From Agarophyton chilense (lineage: Eukaryota; Rhodophyta; Florideophyceae; Gracilariales; Gracilariaceae), in assembly GCA_030374765.1 (NCBI GenBank), contig JARGXX010000092.1, positions 1,550,001 through 1,614,000 on the forward strand: 64,000 nt of DNA. Reading direction: 5' to 3'. Positions 39,301 through 46,371 of this stretch are shown in pieces. The notes under the pieces are model-generated. The model saw only the letters and a program-made list of their open reading frames with translations. It did not search any database and was not told the origin of the DNA. A program made the translations under genes and the position numbers. Numbering within the stretch: the first letter of the stretch is position 1; each line of letters starts with the position of its first letter.

Positions 39301-39385
39301 CTAATCGTATACTTTCTCTGCTGAGACCATCGACATAACTTCCAAGCAGCCTTACAAGCCCATCTGATACGATCCCTTCAAGCAT
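27395..39385 (-). CDS. VPS13: VPS13-family bridge-like lipid transfer protein, single 12-kb exon
   Basis: This 3996-aa protein is uninterrupted over 12 kb. VPS13 proteins form hydrophobic rods that move lipids between membranes at contact sites. The N-terminal chorein motif is MLEGIVSDGLVRLLGSYVDG, then SIRLGVWRGDLELKNLRLR and GYIGLLRLEVPWKRL. The VAB/SHR-BD region lies about 2170-2900 (SAVRIVNRTKRLLEV, VQFCTPLVIENLLPRSVFL, PPYRIVNHCVSRSIAFRQSG). An ATG2_C-like region lies about 3350-3485 (GLVGSLGEIPRAVAQGLE, GFIKGLGKGFIGGVLKPITG). A PH-like domain follows at about 3575-3645, then a beta-rich segment (about 3785-3898; VNYTFTSLRLISASLQSGQW) of unclear fold, and finally a C-terminal UBA domain (about 3955-3990, IAQLASLGFSENEAKVALQ). 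The UBA at the extreme C-terminus is unusual; in animal VPS13D it is internal. Start: the open frame reaches 39409 from TTG; the ATG at 39385 matches the family start. Confidence 0.95.
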   Translation of the reverse strand: MLEGIVSDGLVRLLGSYVDGLSRESIRLGVWRGDLELKNLRLRPDALAVLFETLGLDLPVTVTAGYIGLLRLEVPWKRLRSAPVRIFMHDVTVVASPVSDGDQSALEFRDKRLKAARLATDEAIRDAKFSVRSMTINQAKESNLYQSESVGDPVSGTQSTTQQTGNRITRWGWRFTSKFVTKIVDNIQIDVENVIVQYEDASSVRDRPYTATLAFDSLRACSTNFKWLPVFIESPDSPVVHKVVYMKGLVLNWAPGNAVNELKDWILHRESYGEGKDWLGFVRNASRHAIRPMDGELRIALTKSSALAAALAGTDENLMGLRSIPRVQMDLHFPDVKIALDDFQYHTLLSTIMYLSDIDRKVRPKTARGRWFWALERLLPRFRERRDAALRFNAEGMKQFRETREEYCRVRNAVVNARRNGAPEPIEDTERLQELELALPYKDIVLFRDIADSELYTSLERTRQQSATTSRFWSFFSRSSQPAETPSTEKTEDTLSENNSAVQDQTSERQDTIQVEVQHDVFDAVGDNNAVGTSPSRENSVLTGESSQSSSSSLSCQVFDASEIVIPNFRMGFLLGRGCIQLKRGGFPTEPVPFSNLEFRELRLGIETRPGAGLLLEALLGTFEVIDLEKNARIMYPRVPWAGSNVRTEGQTKYSDRGSTDLILSMDALPNESSTMEMENTYESTPSDSRALFCAVLNSYPHAIADAIFAIRGEYGLGLNLSQADPDDYVEGLQYNTRSFIDGVGIQSFNNLGDSEYMLNNMEEPFQLRQTPLKYIAALKLNQEEVLDGDWAQGSTRMAMDLAIGGMEVLLDGPQGAFISSVMFWHPREKMPSIMQFLAKSAAPRLASLRMDIQRAILERSVPMRMDILIRGPRFVMPARKARNVSLVLDLGTFAMETSTGPSEDIIVEHTDHNSVVENVDATSQPVSIRYTDYRMACTDLGLYVMPKASMKGSERIITPFSVHLLLQVMHNSSFVDVMAVSHGPLNAAKVKLQGELPSLKISVSHEGFRNILRVAKGWGHDSEPGLPASGIEPNRATHSLSMPSELEEIRHSQHLQSQDCGVQENKSRLITFSMNLDFEDLQLELKDSMARRIVTISSSGTHVKLVKRPEVDDFDFRVHRFTVIDGSRGATAPFRRIAYAGVDEIDRRSINATECSQYDVLACNDDQAFISLSYRGDVVNHEQSLAVRILSLHLVCVRETYFALADFFYLSESQAQSNNLEEFPEDGKRSSMDWKTSSASLPSNRDEQNEPIKDEAGENGYSDPFAALGMTTSEAARAIRDQAGRGMEISKQALADRGQLSVNAELDGLIVTLVTAEGAIACFDVSDCKTELTQCANGAIEASGELGGFGVRDLTSAFDVYSETIRYNRSFTASVDQGLCPKSDGWSLKVPDSSSDDIWLEAHLRNIRIVYLHRFIVILKKYFDVLRESLKPVLEMKGGIAEMFDEDVGEDFPVTPSTEGRIRVRIHTEEIDLVMPRHSQSPYEALRFFVSHSSITNDNLCAPGYQIGFEIMAEGVNAHVLYQPPGEGEGRALTEGGTEPVLKQITPNCPIADLLPFSENIWIVAKLDTWRRRRVPEVILNADGIPVLKDGQKEREYDPGKWLPSIRVRVSAPNGISARLCEAEYSILYFTFTENIIERPDIEFTDIVRGLKTPILPTRKPVQPIMFSSNRMPPNYQILFEVPLIESVIMSGADGKDDLSRLIRTELRDLVGSFEYGVDYRMTIDVSANMSSLQDARPYSNTNGMTLIMPTYGPSPDHLLSPHAGNPTKQESTSAMARSVTLTWDRPFGFRANVMVVASDLRIIVEPELFRDLGALTAPGFPFLKSSAPPPLLRFNGRLLIVTVSRPEIWLMANQYPGDGRSLVIRGDVIAKVLWAPVTGRNTVEVAAHGVQINLSSLGPQMKTSLEGRSSQILGYPSVAERKETETPMLYSCDVSMKFEGRGYDPPQNPGDEPRKAPGSSLSVNAESFLVRIDVNDASLILAVGSRLVRLKPSKLSQRPEQPGRFDQWIDKGDEGDAKLSVHFALPHCRLMFTDETLGRYVPIMEARLRNGILKSNVPWLTNAALEFALDLFNEEKGWWEPGIESFPVEFASSKGRSGSMAIHVRAERNIDVNVTPNTVSGAARVSKALKSAIEELGARLKLEDENPHIVKTHFPEPPMYSGQSTNSGAKRPSVAAFCVRNETGRPMQMWLPYDSKRRALRGNGGEIEVDTPSEEILWTAIGATGGLSPDPSMNRQLSMSCILSLSGYEALTLSTEQTGIRLIKLIPDTRDMATPAGGFRSLPSVLTLIWAVSMRDGVPCGCIRSAVRIVNRTKRLLEVNIGGMRKSQSDGNNVALSQLSGDQELVRDCHRRVKPGDAWAIPIYAIHRMIRIRPYLIHALESESNADEEKLDDVQVTNSRLRYEFLWSDPLSNLPSLYEIANETLSAQTAAIPPTASRSTASSTLVLKCEGAGSGKVFCLVVHPVVDAAVAEQNKTRDGVLGSIDVQFCTPLVIENLLPRSVFLKLALPGDSRRIGLDQVIEGKHIDPLAEAHIHGVGSDHSSLAAALGMDNSLDRKNRPISNNVQVLPSRQTGDFHPNFLSLNAISTGSGRYMPFKVKMEHDQEACFKRLRLYCQYWIRNRSDTDLFFRDREHVRGRSMANPKVFLKGCPPGRVADKYVCFSGNWIAFQRADATEDIWVHLSTEIAEVDKPMPINLEGRSLVVDVRPALGKFQRTLVVTIRNSMWLQNHTGTMVQWCQPEALNPHGIALASKVHAVGAGDHIAVHWDFRSQKKSLCFRRANEDSSSDWMWSRPVFVEGVQGEFPTKMYRPKRHEQYIARVVISKLGNGVSAIVVNREDRNTPPYRIVNHCVSRSIAFRQSGVNETRLWLVRPGRSTRYAWDDPQAPIKRRSLVVEVIEPPRMESNHLGSRSASQQSLGVQTMGLDEDVEPRQALDRKKSREIRYPKFDLNIDMIRADVPFRKGRKFVPDLKVSVHVEGPTKVVTFSDQHSFGNVSMDTNKNGREMQIENKKGQRSISTPLCESVSRANLDVELFVKAIGISFVDASPIELAYLSVSGIHFRLDRFDGQQLIVCDIQDLQLDNQLEQCTWPVVLWSPPPPEDKSIPVRDFGSSRPVNAVRKPFFQFTVNGPYPPKSRSIGTFNGVFVALQQMELAADEDFVLRVWLFVTSLIEAVGGANTNRESLYGLDGLESGIPFFLNSSGSVPEKGAGKPGSAKSHLSRIYVEKLELCPIKLSVSFTSSRTSKVAEQIGGFRSLIRTLVAVLGNVENAEFRFNALELHQVCDTTAHFRSLIVEFYISQGSNQKMVLLASNSLIGNPSALFDSIAIGARDFFVEPANAKGSADFIASIGRGSSSLLTNTVGGLVGSLGEIPRAVAQGLETAVGDRDYLAERDSIRGGRARVASSPAQGLFTGALSFGHGIASGAAGLFKDPIQGAAEEGPSGFIKGLGKGFIGGVLKPITGALDLIAEPAAGFRSMMVSERSSKAAEPIRPPRAFSGPHRDQMVSYNLRSALGEAILHAVNRNESLATEESLMSWTYLVAVHASATPDDVVSFLWHLLRRSTRSTHHTKHLMDAEGNPQKAEKLRAGLVTTKRLIITSLDGHILWEHPLVDIIEFHVLLEQRDDLMIGVRPAGTKTLIAPTWKRLRCGSMVARDELNASLRKAMEELKTEPDFIQRHQEVLGDSDRDDIALREIRREHRRDKSVEMVDMTFIENDEENMYELKRLHHDASNDGRRGIFTDMKLPGRDSDSEDHVKSEDDNSILKLINKITNTASSRHPKAVRSIRMVFVNYTFTSLRLISASLQSGQWVEEPPQSILPRSVASLEVDGTINRVIDISGRVSYQFGNDQHAHMALRFLNPLLAPNAYSIECSAEYTITQTGGERGDHVTTILSIRKLGKGDKSQREIGTTRATSSSAEPLLFGRSKVSPHLPPITFQPPHVASSTRPNPNDPSKIAQLASLGFSENEAKVALQENEANLSKAYSALVDGKHVD

Positions 39386-40312
39386 GCTTTCATGAATCTT
39401 TATATCCAAGGGCAGAACAATGGGTTGTTACGTTTACGAAGAAACAGAGATTAACTGCATTCAAACAGGGAAATCGAAACGTTGCGTTGAAAAAATTGAT
39501 GAGTTGATATGGTGCCTTTAAAGAAAACTGAATAGATGTGCATCAAAGCATTTCCATATCTAGTGGTTTGAAGTATTTGACAAAAGCTTCGGAATAATAT
39601 TGTTAAAGGAGGGACACGAAGAGGTTGGAGACGTTTCGGACCAGATAATTGCACGCGTTGGACTTTCGTTGTTCTGATGCCAGATTTCAACACTAACTAC
39701 AAACAAACCTGTGCGTAAACTATGGGAGGTCCTTCGCGGTAGACCGATGAGCCAGACTAATTGCATGTGAATGCGGGGTGATTTCAGGTCGAACACCAGG
39801 AGGCCACATAGTGTACCAGTACCGACGAAAGTAAGCCATTCTTTCGGAAAGTTCCTGAAATTGAAGGCATATGGAAGTGTCATGCGCAGGGGAATCCGCG
39901 TTGTTTGCAATTTGACTGTAAGCCCGGCTCGCCCACCCTCCCATGAGGCCTTCTATTTTTTCCTCTCCTCGGCATCAATGGCTAAAGGGAGGTTTCGAAC
40001 ACACTCGCCTCGGTAAAGCACATGTATTGATTCGAACCTTCCTTGGAATGTGGACGCGCAAGTTTACCTGATTCATCTTCACATCAGGGCCTGGAACATA
40101 TCCCTGCCGGCTTTTCGCGAGAAGCAGCACTCACCGCAACTTGCACTCCTAACTCCTTTCGCCGCACAGAAGTCTAAGAACTGCAGGAAAGGTTTACAGA
40201 ACCTGACTCGTAGCAACGAAAGTTGGTTTAGCATCCTCTCTGGCCTTGTGCCAGACCGCTCCTCAACACGAGACGTCGAAGCAGCACTCCGGCGGTTGCC
40301 GCCGCCGGCACA
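39386..40312. promoter_or_regulatory. Divergent region VPS13 / V-ATPase a
   Basis: There are 927 bp between divergent starts. It contains the tentative minus-strand small ORF listed separately, and otherwise no recognised element. Confidence 0.35.
39720..39944 (-). CDS. Tentative small protein, 74 aa, unknown
   Basis: An ATG-started frame gives 74 aa: MGGWASRAYSQIANNADSP, a short amphipathic helix (QFQELSERMAYFRRYWYTMW), then PPGVRPE and a polar tail. The helix and WPPG turn look like a small organellar subunit, but no family is recognised and the downstream half may not be coding. It is placed between two large genes with its own strand sense matching VPS13. Confidence 0.3.
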   Translation of the reverse strand: MGGWASRAYSQIANNADSPAHDTSICLQFQELSERMAYFRRYWYTMWPPGVRPEITPHSHAISLAHRSTAKDLP

Positions 40313-43048
40313 ATGCCTTCTGTACGTGATCCTTACACTACACTTGCCTCGCTTGGTCGACGAGCAAATTCTGGACTTCGACTTTCCGCACTAGCTGGGA
40401 GCGAAAATGATCCGAAACATGCTAGAAAGCCGTCACGCAAACCCACGTACAACAGAAAGCGCACTGCACGCATAGGCAGCTTATTTCGTTCGGAAAATAT
40501 GGTCCTGGTTCGGCTCTATTTCGACAGAGCAGCGGCGCATGATACAATCGACGAGATAGGAGAGCTGGGGCTTTGCCAATTCAAAGATCTCAATGAAAAT
40601 CAGTCTGCATTTCAACGCTCATTTAGTGATACCGTCAGACGTTGTGATGAAATGCTTCGCATTATCCGCTATCTTACGGACCAAGTCAAAGATGTGCCTC
40701 AACTATCAATTGCTCCCTCTGCCTTTAATGGTCCTGGTACAGGGCCTTCATATCGTCTTGACGATCTTGATGCCCATCTGAACAGCCTTGAGAAGGCCCT
40801 TCTCGACATGAATGCCAACGCAGATTTTATATCAACTGAATGCAATGAGGCCGTGGAATTGCTGTGTGTCTTGGAGAGGGCGGCAGAGTTCTTTAAGTCC
40901 GCACCCATCATGCAGTCTGCTTCGTCAATATCTACAATATCTTCGTCGAAGTACGGTTCACGTGTAGGTTCGAATATAATTGCTGGGGTGATGGGAGAAA
41001 TATCTGCGCTATCCGCAGCCCCTTCGATTGTAGTCGATGAGGAGGATGTGTCTATTTCATCACCAACTTCATTCATACGCGAGACGCAGGAACTCCAACA
41101 ATCTGCTCTACTTTCCTTCTTCACAGGAACCATTGCTAGAGAAAAGATTGCATCTTTTGAGCGGGTTCTTTTCCGTGCGACACATGGAAACTGCATTGTA
41201 CGTTTCTCAGACGTTCAGAAGAAATTAGTGGACCCGCAGACGAAGTTGAAAGTTGATAAGAGCGTTTTCATGGTGTTCTTCTCTGGAAACGCTGTACGAG
41301 CGAAAGTCTCGAAAATCTGCGTCGCATTTGATGCTAATAAGTATGCCATTCCGGAGGATCACACGCGTCAAATGACCGCCTTGAGTCATTGCAAATCCAA
41401 GCTTTCAGATTTAAAGCAAGTTATGGACACTGCCGCCAGTCAGAAACGCGAAATTCTTCAAGATGTTGCCCAACAGATTCATTCTTGGCGTGAAAAAGTG
41501 AGGCGAGATATGGGTATCTTCAATACTTTAAACCACCTCAATTATGACACAAGCCAACAACTTTTCATAGCCGATGTTTGGTGTCCTGAGTCAGCACAAG
41601 ATGACGTACGCAACGCCCTTGAGATTGGAAGAAGACGGGCGAATGCTCAGGTACCATCTATCTTGGAGGAGAGACCACTTGGTCCAGATGATATCCCTCC
41701 CACATACTACAAAACCAACAAATTCACTGAAGTTTTTCAGGGTATCGTCGAGTCTTATGGTATTGCCAAGTACCAAGAAGTTAATCCAGCTCCATACACG
41801 ATAATTACTTTCCCCTTTTTATTCGCTGTAATGTTTGGAGACATTGGACACGGAATTCTAATGGCGCTCTTTGCGGCTTATATGGTAAAAAATGAAAATC
41901 GTTTACAAAGAATGGGGAAGGGAATGGGGGAAATCATGAAGACTGCATTTGACGGAAGATATATAATCTTACTGATGGGTATCTTTTCAATATACACAGG
42001 CTTTATATACAATGAAATGTTTGCAGTCCCAATTGATATATTCGGGTCTCGATGGAAGTATACGTCTGAAAGCCATATGGCGTGTGGTATTGACAACTGT
42101 GACAATCCTGCAAGCGTTCTGCCTCCTCTGAGCCCATACCCACTCGGATTTGATCCGGTCTGGAAAGCAAGCAAGACGGGACTTCTGTTTTTTAACTCAT
42201 ACAAAATGAAGCTTTCTATTGTTTTAGGTGTATCCCAAATGGTACTGGGTATATGCCTTTCTTATAGGAATGCGAGGTTTTTCAAGCAAAAGTTGGACAT
42301 TCTCTACGTGTTCATACCGCAAATGATCTTCATGAACGCTATATTTGGATATCTGGTTTTCCTGATCATTCTGAAATGGCTAATCGACTACAACGGCCCA
42401 TCTTGTGCTGCTGACCCAACATGTGAGCCCCCTGACCTAAAATCTGTACTTATTGGTATGTTCATGAGTCCTGGAAATCTTCCAGCTAACATGGTGATGT
42501 TTCCAGGCCAGAATACCTTGCAGGTCGTACTGACCGCGGCTGCAATTGTGGCGGTTCCATGGATGCTGTTTGTCAAACCTTTGATACTCCGTGCAAGACA
42601 TCGGAAACGAAGGGGATATGCACTAGTAAGTGGTGATGACGAAGAAGAAATCGACGATAGCCCAAGGGGAGCCGTGTTCGACTTCGGTGAGGTATTTGTA
42701 CATCAGATGATTCATACAATTGAATTTGTACTTGGAGCCATCAGTAACACTGCGAGTTACTTGAGGTTGTGGGCACTCAGTTTAGCTCATGCGGAGCTCA
42801 GTAACGTTTTCCTTGAGAAGCTTTTGTACATGTCAATCTCATCAGGAAATCCTATTGCTATGATGGTTGGGTTCTTCATGTGGATTTCAGCAACCTTGGG
42901 AGTTCTCATGTTCATGGAATCTCTTTCAGCGTTTCTGCATGCCTTGCGTTTGCATTGGGTCGAGTTCCAAAACAAGTTTTACTTGCTTCATGGCGATGGA
43001 ATTAAATTTAGCCCTTACACCCACGCCTTTTCTACAGCCCAAGAATAA
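40313..43048 (+). CDS. VHA-a: V-type proton ATPase subunit a (Vo)
   Basis: This 911-aa membrane subunit forms the proton half-channels of the vacuolar H+-ATPase. The cytosolic domain begins GSLFRSENMVLVRLYFD (about 55) and GELGLCQFKDLN, matching the usual N-terminus. Membrane half: ITFPFLFAVMFGDIGHGILM, FDGRYIILLMGIFSIYTGF, IYNEMFAVPIDIFGS, and SYLRLWALSLAHAELSNVF with the essential Arg on the proton path. The C-terminus is FYLLHGDGIKFSPYTHAF. Length is ordinary for the family except for a ~54-residue basic N-terminal extension before the canonical start. The ATG at 40313 is real, but an internal start at Met63 or a different 5' exon cannot be ruled out. The V1 linkage loop carries an acidic SGDDEEEIDDS stretch. 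Confidence 0.95.
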   Translation: MPSVRDPYTTLASLGRRANSGLRLSALAGSENDPKHARKPSRKPTYNRKRTARIGSLFRSENMVLVRLYFDRAAAHDTIDEIGELGLCQFKDLNENQSAFQRSFSDTVRRCDEMLRIIRYLTDQVKDVPQLSIAPSAFNGPGTGPSYRLDDLDAHLNSLEKALLDMNANADFISTECNEAVELLCVLERAAEFFKSAPIMQSASSISTISSSKYGSRVGSNIIAGVMGEISALSAAPSIVVDEEDVSISSPTSFIRETQELQQSALLSFFTGTIAREKIASFERVLFRATHGNCIVRFSDVQKKLVDPQTKLKVDKSVFMVFFSGNAVRAKVSKICVAFDANKYAIPEDHTRQMTALSHCKSKLSDLKQVMDTAASQKREILQDVAQQIHSWREKVRRDMGIFNTLNHLNYDTSQQLFIADVWCPESAQDDVRNALEIGRRRANAQVPSILEERPLGPDDIPPTYYKTNKFTEVFQGIVESYGIAKYQEVNPAPYTIITFPFLFAVMFGDIGHGILMALFAAYMVKNENRLQRMGKGMGEIMKTAFDGRYIILLMGIFSIYTGFIYNEMFAVPIDIFGSRWKYTSESHMACGIDNCDNPASVLPPLSPYPLGFDPVWKASKTGLLFFNSYKMKLSIVLGVSQMVLGICLSYRNARFFKQKLDILYVFIPQMIFMNAIFGYLVFLIILKWLIDYNGPSCAADPTCEPPDLKSVLIGMFMSPGNLPANMVMFPGQNTLQVVLTAAAIVAVPWMLFVKPLILRARHRKRRGYALVSGDDEEEIDDSPRGAVFDFGEVFVHQMIHTIEFVLGAISNTASYLRLWALSLAHAELSNVFLEKLLYMSISSGNPIAMMVGFFMWISATLGVLMFMESLSAFLHALRLHWVEFQNKFYLLHGDGIKFSPYTHAFSTAQE

Positions 43049-43283
43049 ATTTGACCTCTAATGTGTTGTACATTTAGTTTTCCTATTTTGCCCTGGCTTT
43101 GAAGAATTGCAATCATTAGCCTGTTGCCTAACGGTGACAGTGAAGAGTGGAAACAGTCAATTAAATTCGCTTTAGTATTATGTTGATCCAGTCTGTCCTA
43201 GCCATGCAGGAATCCATGGTACATCGGGGCACATAGGTGATGATAGCTTGGGCGGGTAAGACACTAGTTTCACAAACAGTATT

Positions 43284-44927
43284 CTACAACTTTCTCCAAG
43301 GGCGCCGCAGTGGACTCTCGGGATCCATTTCAAACAGCTCTCGGCTAGATTCTAACTCTGCGGCTCGCCGAAACATGAATCGAGCCTTCTCTTCCTTACC
43401 TGCTCCACGTTCTAGTTCTGCCCACGCACGCCACGGTGAACCATCAGTTGGATTAAGATTTATGCTTCGTGTAATGTAGTGTCGAGCAATAGAAACATTA
43501 CCATTTGCCAGTTCGAACCTTCCAAACCAAAGCCAAAGCCACGAACATGATTTATCGACTGCGACAGCTTTGTTAAACAGCTCTCGAGCCTTTTCAATAG
43601 CGCCTTCCTCCCATTCCAAAGCAGCCCACGCGTGGATAAGGGCCGCCACCTCTTTGCCTCTGCTTACTGCTACTCCTTTAGCAAAAAGTGCTCGAGCAAA
43701 GGGCTTCTCTAGTTGTCTTTGTTCCAACAGAGCAAGGGATTGCCAAAGATACGCCTTCGTAGGATCAACCTTGATGCCCTTCTTGAACAAAGATCTGGCA
43801 GTGGCAATCTCACCACGGCTCTCAACTAGCTTGCCCCACGAGCAGTATAGCATAGCATCGTTCGGGTAGACGTTGACCGCCTGTCGGTAGAGCTGTAAGG
43901 CTTTGGGTACATTTCCTAGTTTCTCCTCCATTCGCGCAAAAGCCTGCCAAAGTTGAACGGCGTTTCTGCCTTTAATGGCAGTTCCCTTTGAATAATACTT
44001 CCTCGCCATGTCAGAATTACCTTCGTATTCCTCTAGTTGTGCAAACGAGAGCCAGGACATGGTATGTCGTGGGTCTACGCGTATTGCACGAGAAAAGCAT
44101 TCGCGAGCAGCTGCGACCCGACCAGATTTATATTCAAGCACACCGAGCGCATGATGTAGATACGGATTATCAGCCTCAAGTTTGAGACCTTGTGTCAATA
44201 TGATCCTCGCTGATTTCGAATTGCCCTTCTTGTCAAGCAAGACTCCTAAAGAATGATAGAGGCGTGTGGCAGTTGGACACCTTCGAAGACCCTCCTGGAA
44301 CAGTCGTTTCGCTTCGTCTACACGACCATCCCTGTACTCCATTGATCCCCAGGAGTGGTACAGGGAGGGAAGCTGGGGATTAGCTTCAAAGGCCTTTTTA
44401 AAGAGACGTCGAGCAGTCACAAAATTACCGTTCTTCTTCTCAAAATCAGCCCAAGCCTGCCAGAGAATGGCATTACGCGGGTTATATCTCAGCGCTCTCT
44501 TCAAAACGCCTGTCGCTCTTTCAACCTCGCCATCGCGTTGCAGCAGTTTGACGTAACGCACCCACGCTCTGCCATTGCTTGTATTTAGTTTGACAAGCGA
44601 TTCGTACATGCGCAAGGCACTATGTATCCGACCGGCCTTCTCCTCCGCTTTGGCAGATTCAAACAATAGCTCGAGCGCTTCGCGGGTGCTGTCTCGCGGT
44701 GCAGCAACCGTTCCATCACCCGTCTTGGTGAGAGTACATGACGTGACATGCGCAGATGGAAAATTAGTGGCAGTGTCTGTTCGGGCGCGCCCCCCAACGC
44801 CTGTTTTCCGTGGTAGTCTTCGTGCCTGGTACCGCTGCGGTTTGGTTAGCGAAGACAAAGTTAAAGAACGCTTTTGTAGCGAATGAAACGGGAGTGCAGG
44901 CACGACAAAACTTGGAATGTCAGACAT
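43284..44927 (-). CDS. MBB1/HCF107-like HAT/TPR repeat protein (plastid RNA factor)
   Basis: This 547-aa protein has an N-terminal leader (MSDIPSFVVPALPFHSLQKR, then basic/Ser-rich to about 75) and about twelve consecutive 34-residue helical repeats from about 85 to 530 with the HAT signature W-x(2)-W/Y...E...A/R (for example AILWQAWADFEKKNGNFVTA and RLYHSLGVLLDKKGNSKSAR). This is the architecture of Chlamydomonas Mbb1 and plant HCF107, which bind the 5' end of psbB/psbH transcripts in plastids and protect them. The C-terminus PESPLRRPWRKL resembles the end of that family. The target RNA in this organism is not shown. Neighbours include the PsbM-like gene 1.4 kb away. Confidence 0.85.
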   Translation of the reverse strand: MSDIPSFVVPALPFHSLQKRSLTLSSLTKPQRYQARRLPRKTGVGGRARTDTATNFPSAHVTSCTLTKTGDGTVAAPRDSTREALELLFESAKAEEKAGRIHSALRMYESLVKLNTSNGRAWVRYVKLLQRDGEVERATGVLKRALRYNPRNAILWQAWADFEKKNGNFVTARRLFKKAFEANPQLPSLYHSWGSMEYRDGRVDEAKRLFQEGLRRCPTATRLYHSLGVLLDKKGNSKSARIILTQGLKLEADNPYLHHALGVLEYKSGRVAAARECFSRAIRVDPRHTMSWLSFAQLEEYEGNSDMARKYYSKGTAIKGRNAVQLWQAFARMEEKLGNVPKALQLYRQAVNVYPNDAMLYCSWGKLVESRGEIATARSLFKKGIKVDPTKAYLWQSLALLEQRQLEKPFARALFAKGVAVSRGKEVAALIHAWAALEWEEGAIEKARELFNKAVAVDKSCSWLWLWFGRFELANGNVSIARHYITRSINLNPTDGSPWRAWAELERGAGKEEKARFMFRRAAELESSRELFEMDPESPLRRPWRKL

Positions 44928-45521
44928 GTTTGTGCGAGCAAAATAGTGCGTGCTACGCAGCTACGCCACACGGGATGAAAGCACAGCTGAACAAGAGAGC
45001 GACCAGGAATTGGGCACAGCTGACAGAGTCTTCATATCATTCCACGCGGACGGGAAAAGTGCGTCGGGAGATGCCCGGCTGGGGTTGAATATGCGTTCCG
45101 CTTGAGTCGACGTTCCGGCCATTGGAGCACAAACAGAGCGCTGTGGTTGGTGCTCACTCTATTCTTGAAGAGCCGCTATACCTTTAATCGTACACGTGTC
45201 CTCGAATAAGTTACCCGAACTCATGGGGGGCTTGCTGGCGGCGCCATCGTGGCGCACGAGGTGCCCGAGGCCAGCAGTGCTAGCACGCATTCCAATTGGA
45301 TCTTTGCTTCACATTCGATCTGTCCTGATCCACTGCCCCATGTCTGTAACGGCGCCCGACCGCGTCAAATCCTCCGTGTCAATAAGCCATTATCTTCACC
45401 CTTCGACACTTGACTTCGTCTCTCGTTAACCAACGCTGCCCACGACCATTGGCTTTATCGCCCTTTTTCGATCAGCCGGTCCCTTATCCGCCTCTTCGGG
45501 CTCGTTCTATCTCTTCCCATC
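44928..45521. promoter_or_regulatory. Divergent region HAT/TPR protein / P-loop kinase
   Basis: There are 594 bp between divergent starts. A pyrimidine-rich stretch (ctcgttctatctcttcccatc) directly precedes the + strand ATG. No specific element is identified. Confidence 0.35.
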
Positions 45522-46243
45522 ATGACAACTAGCTCAACACAAAGACAGGTTGTCGTGCTTATCAGAGGCGTAAGTTTTTCCTGACTGAGCTTTCCGCTGT
45601 CTGTTCTTCATGTCGCTTCGACCATTCTTCGCCCTTCTAACGCGTTTCCTTCTTCCTCAAGTATCCCGGTGTTGGAAAAACAACCGTTGCGTTTGCCCTC
45701 GCCAAGGAGCTTGGATACTGTCTAGTATGCAAGGATGACGTTCGCGAGGCCGCCATACGCCACGACGCAAATGTCTTGGCTGCAATTCGTGCAGTGTGCC
45801 CTGAGCACGCCAATTCCGTATGCGTCGATTCCAACGACATGACGTACGAAGCTATGTTCGCGGTGGGGCTGACTCAACTCAAAGTTGGCGCCTCTGGCGT
45901 TGTACTGGAGAGTCCGCTAGGTCGTGTGGCACTAGGTGAGCGTGCGCTGGAGATTACGAGAGAGGCCCAAGCCCATTGTGTTTTGGTGGATTGCTACGCT
46001 GAGCGCTCGGTCTGGGAGGAGCGCTTAGCCAAACGCGCCTCAAAACGCGATTACCGTCCTAGTAGCGTGGATCAAATTATGAATCACTACTCCAACATCG
46101 AATACCCGATGGACTGCGATGCACATGTGAGCGTGGACTGTGCAAGACCCCTGGAAGAGAACGTGAAGAAGATTGCGCTGGTGATTAAGCAACTGGGTGC
46201 CGACGAAGATGTGGAACACTTGAGTTCCAGCAGCTCTAGGTAG
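45522..46243 (+). CDS. AAA_33-type P-loop nucleotide kinase-like protein
   Basis: Exon 1 is 45522-45569 and exon 2 is 45662-46243, with a GTAAGT donor and a pyrimidine-rich acceptor. The join is phase 0 and reconstitutes the Walker A motif across the junction: VVVLIRG followed by YPGVGKTTVA. The 209-aa product continues with KDDVREAAIR (family K-D-D-x-R), SNDMTYEAM, a likely Walker B/lid region (HCVLVDCYAERSVWEERLAKR) and SSVDQIMNHYSN. Such small P-loop kinases phosphorylate small molecules or nucleosides; the substrate cannot be assigned. There is no leader, so it is probably cytosolic. The frame without the intron starts only at an internal non-ATG codon, which would remove Walker A. Confidence 0.8.
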
Positions 46244-46371
46244 ACGCGCGCAATACTTCATACACAAGTAGAAACGAGATAGCGCGTTCTGATAGAGTTC
46301 GCGTTTACTTGGCTAGTACTAACATCATGACTGCATCACATGACACACGTGTTCCCAGCAACAACCGCCAT

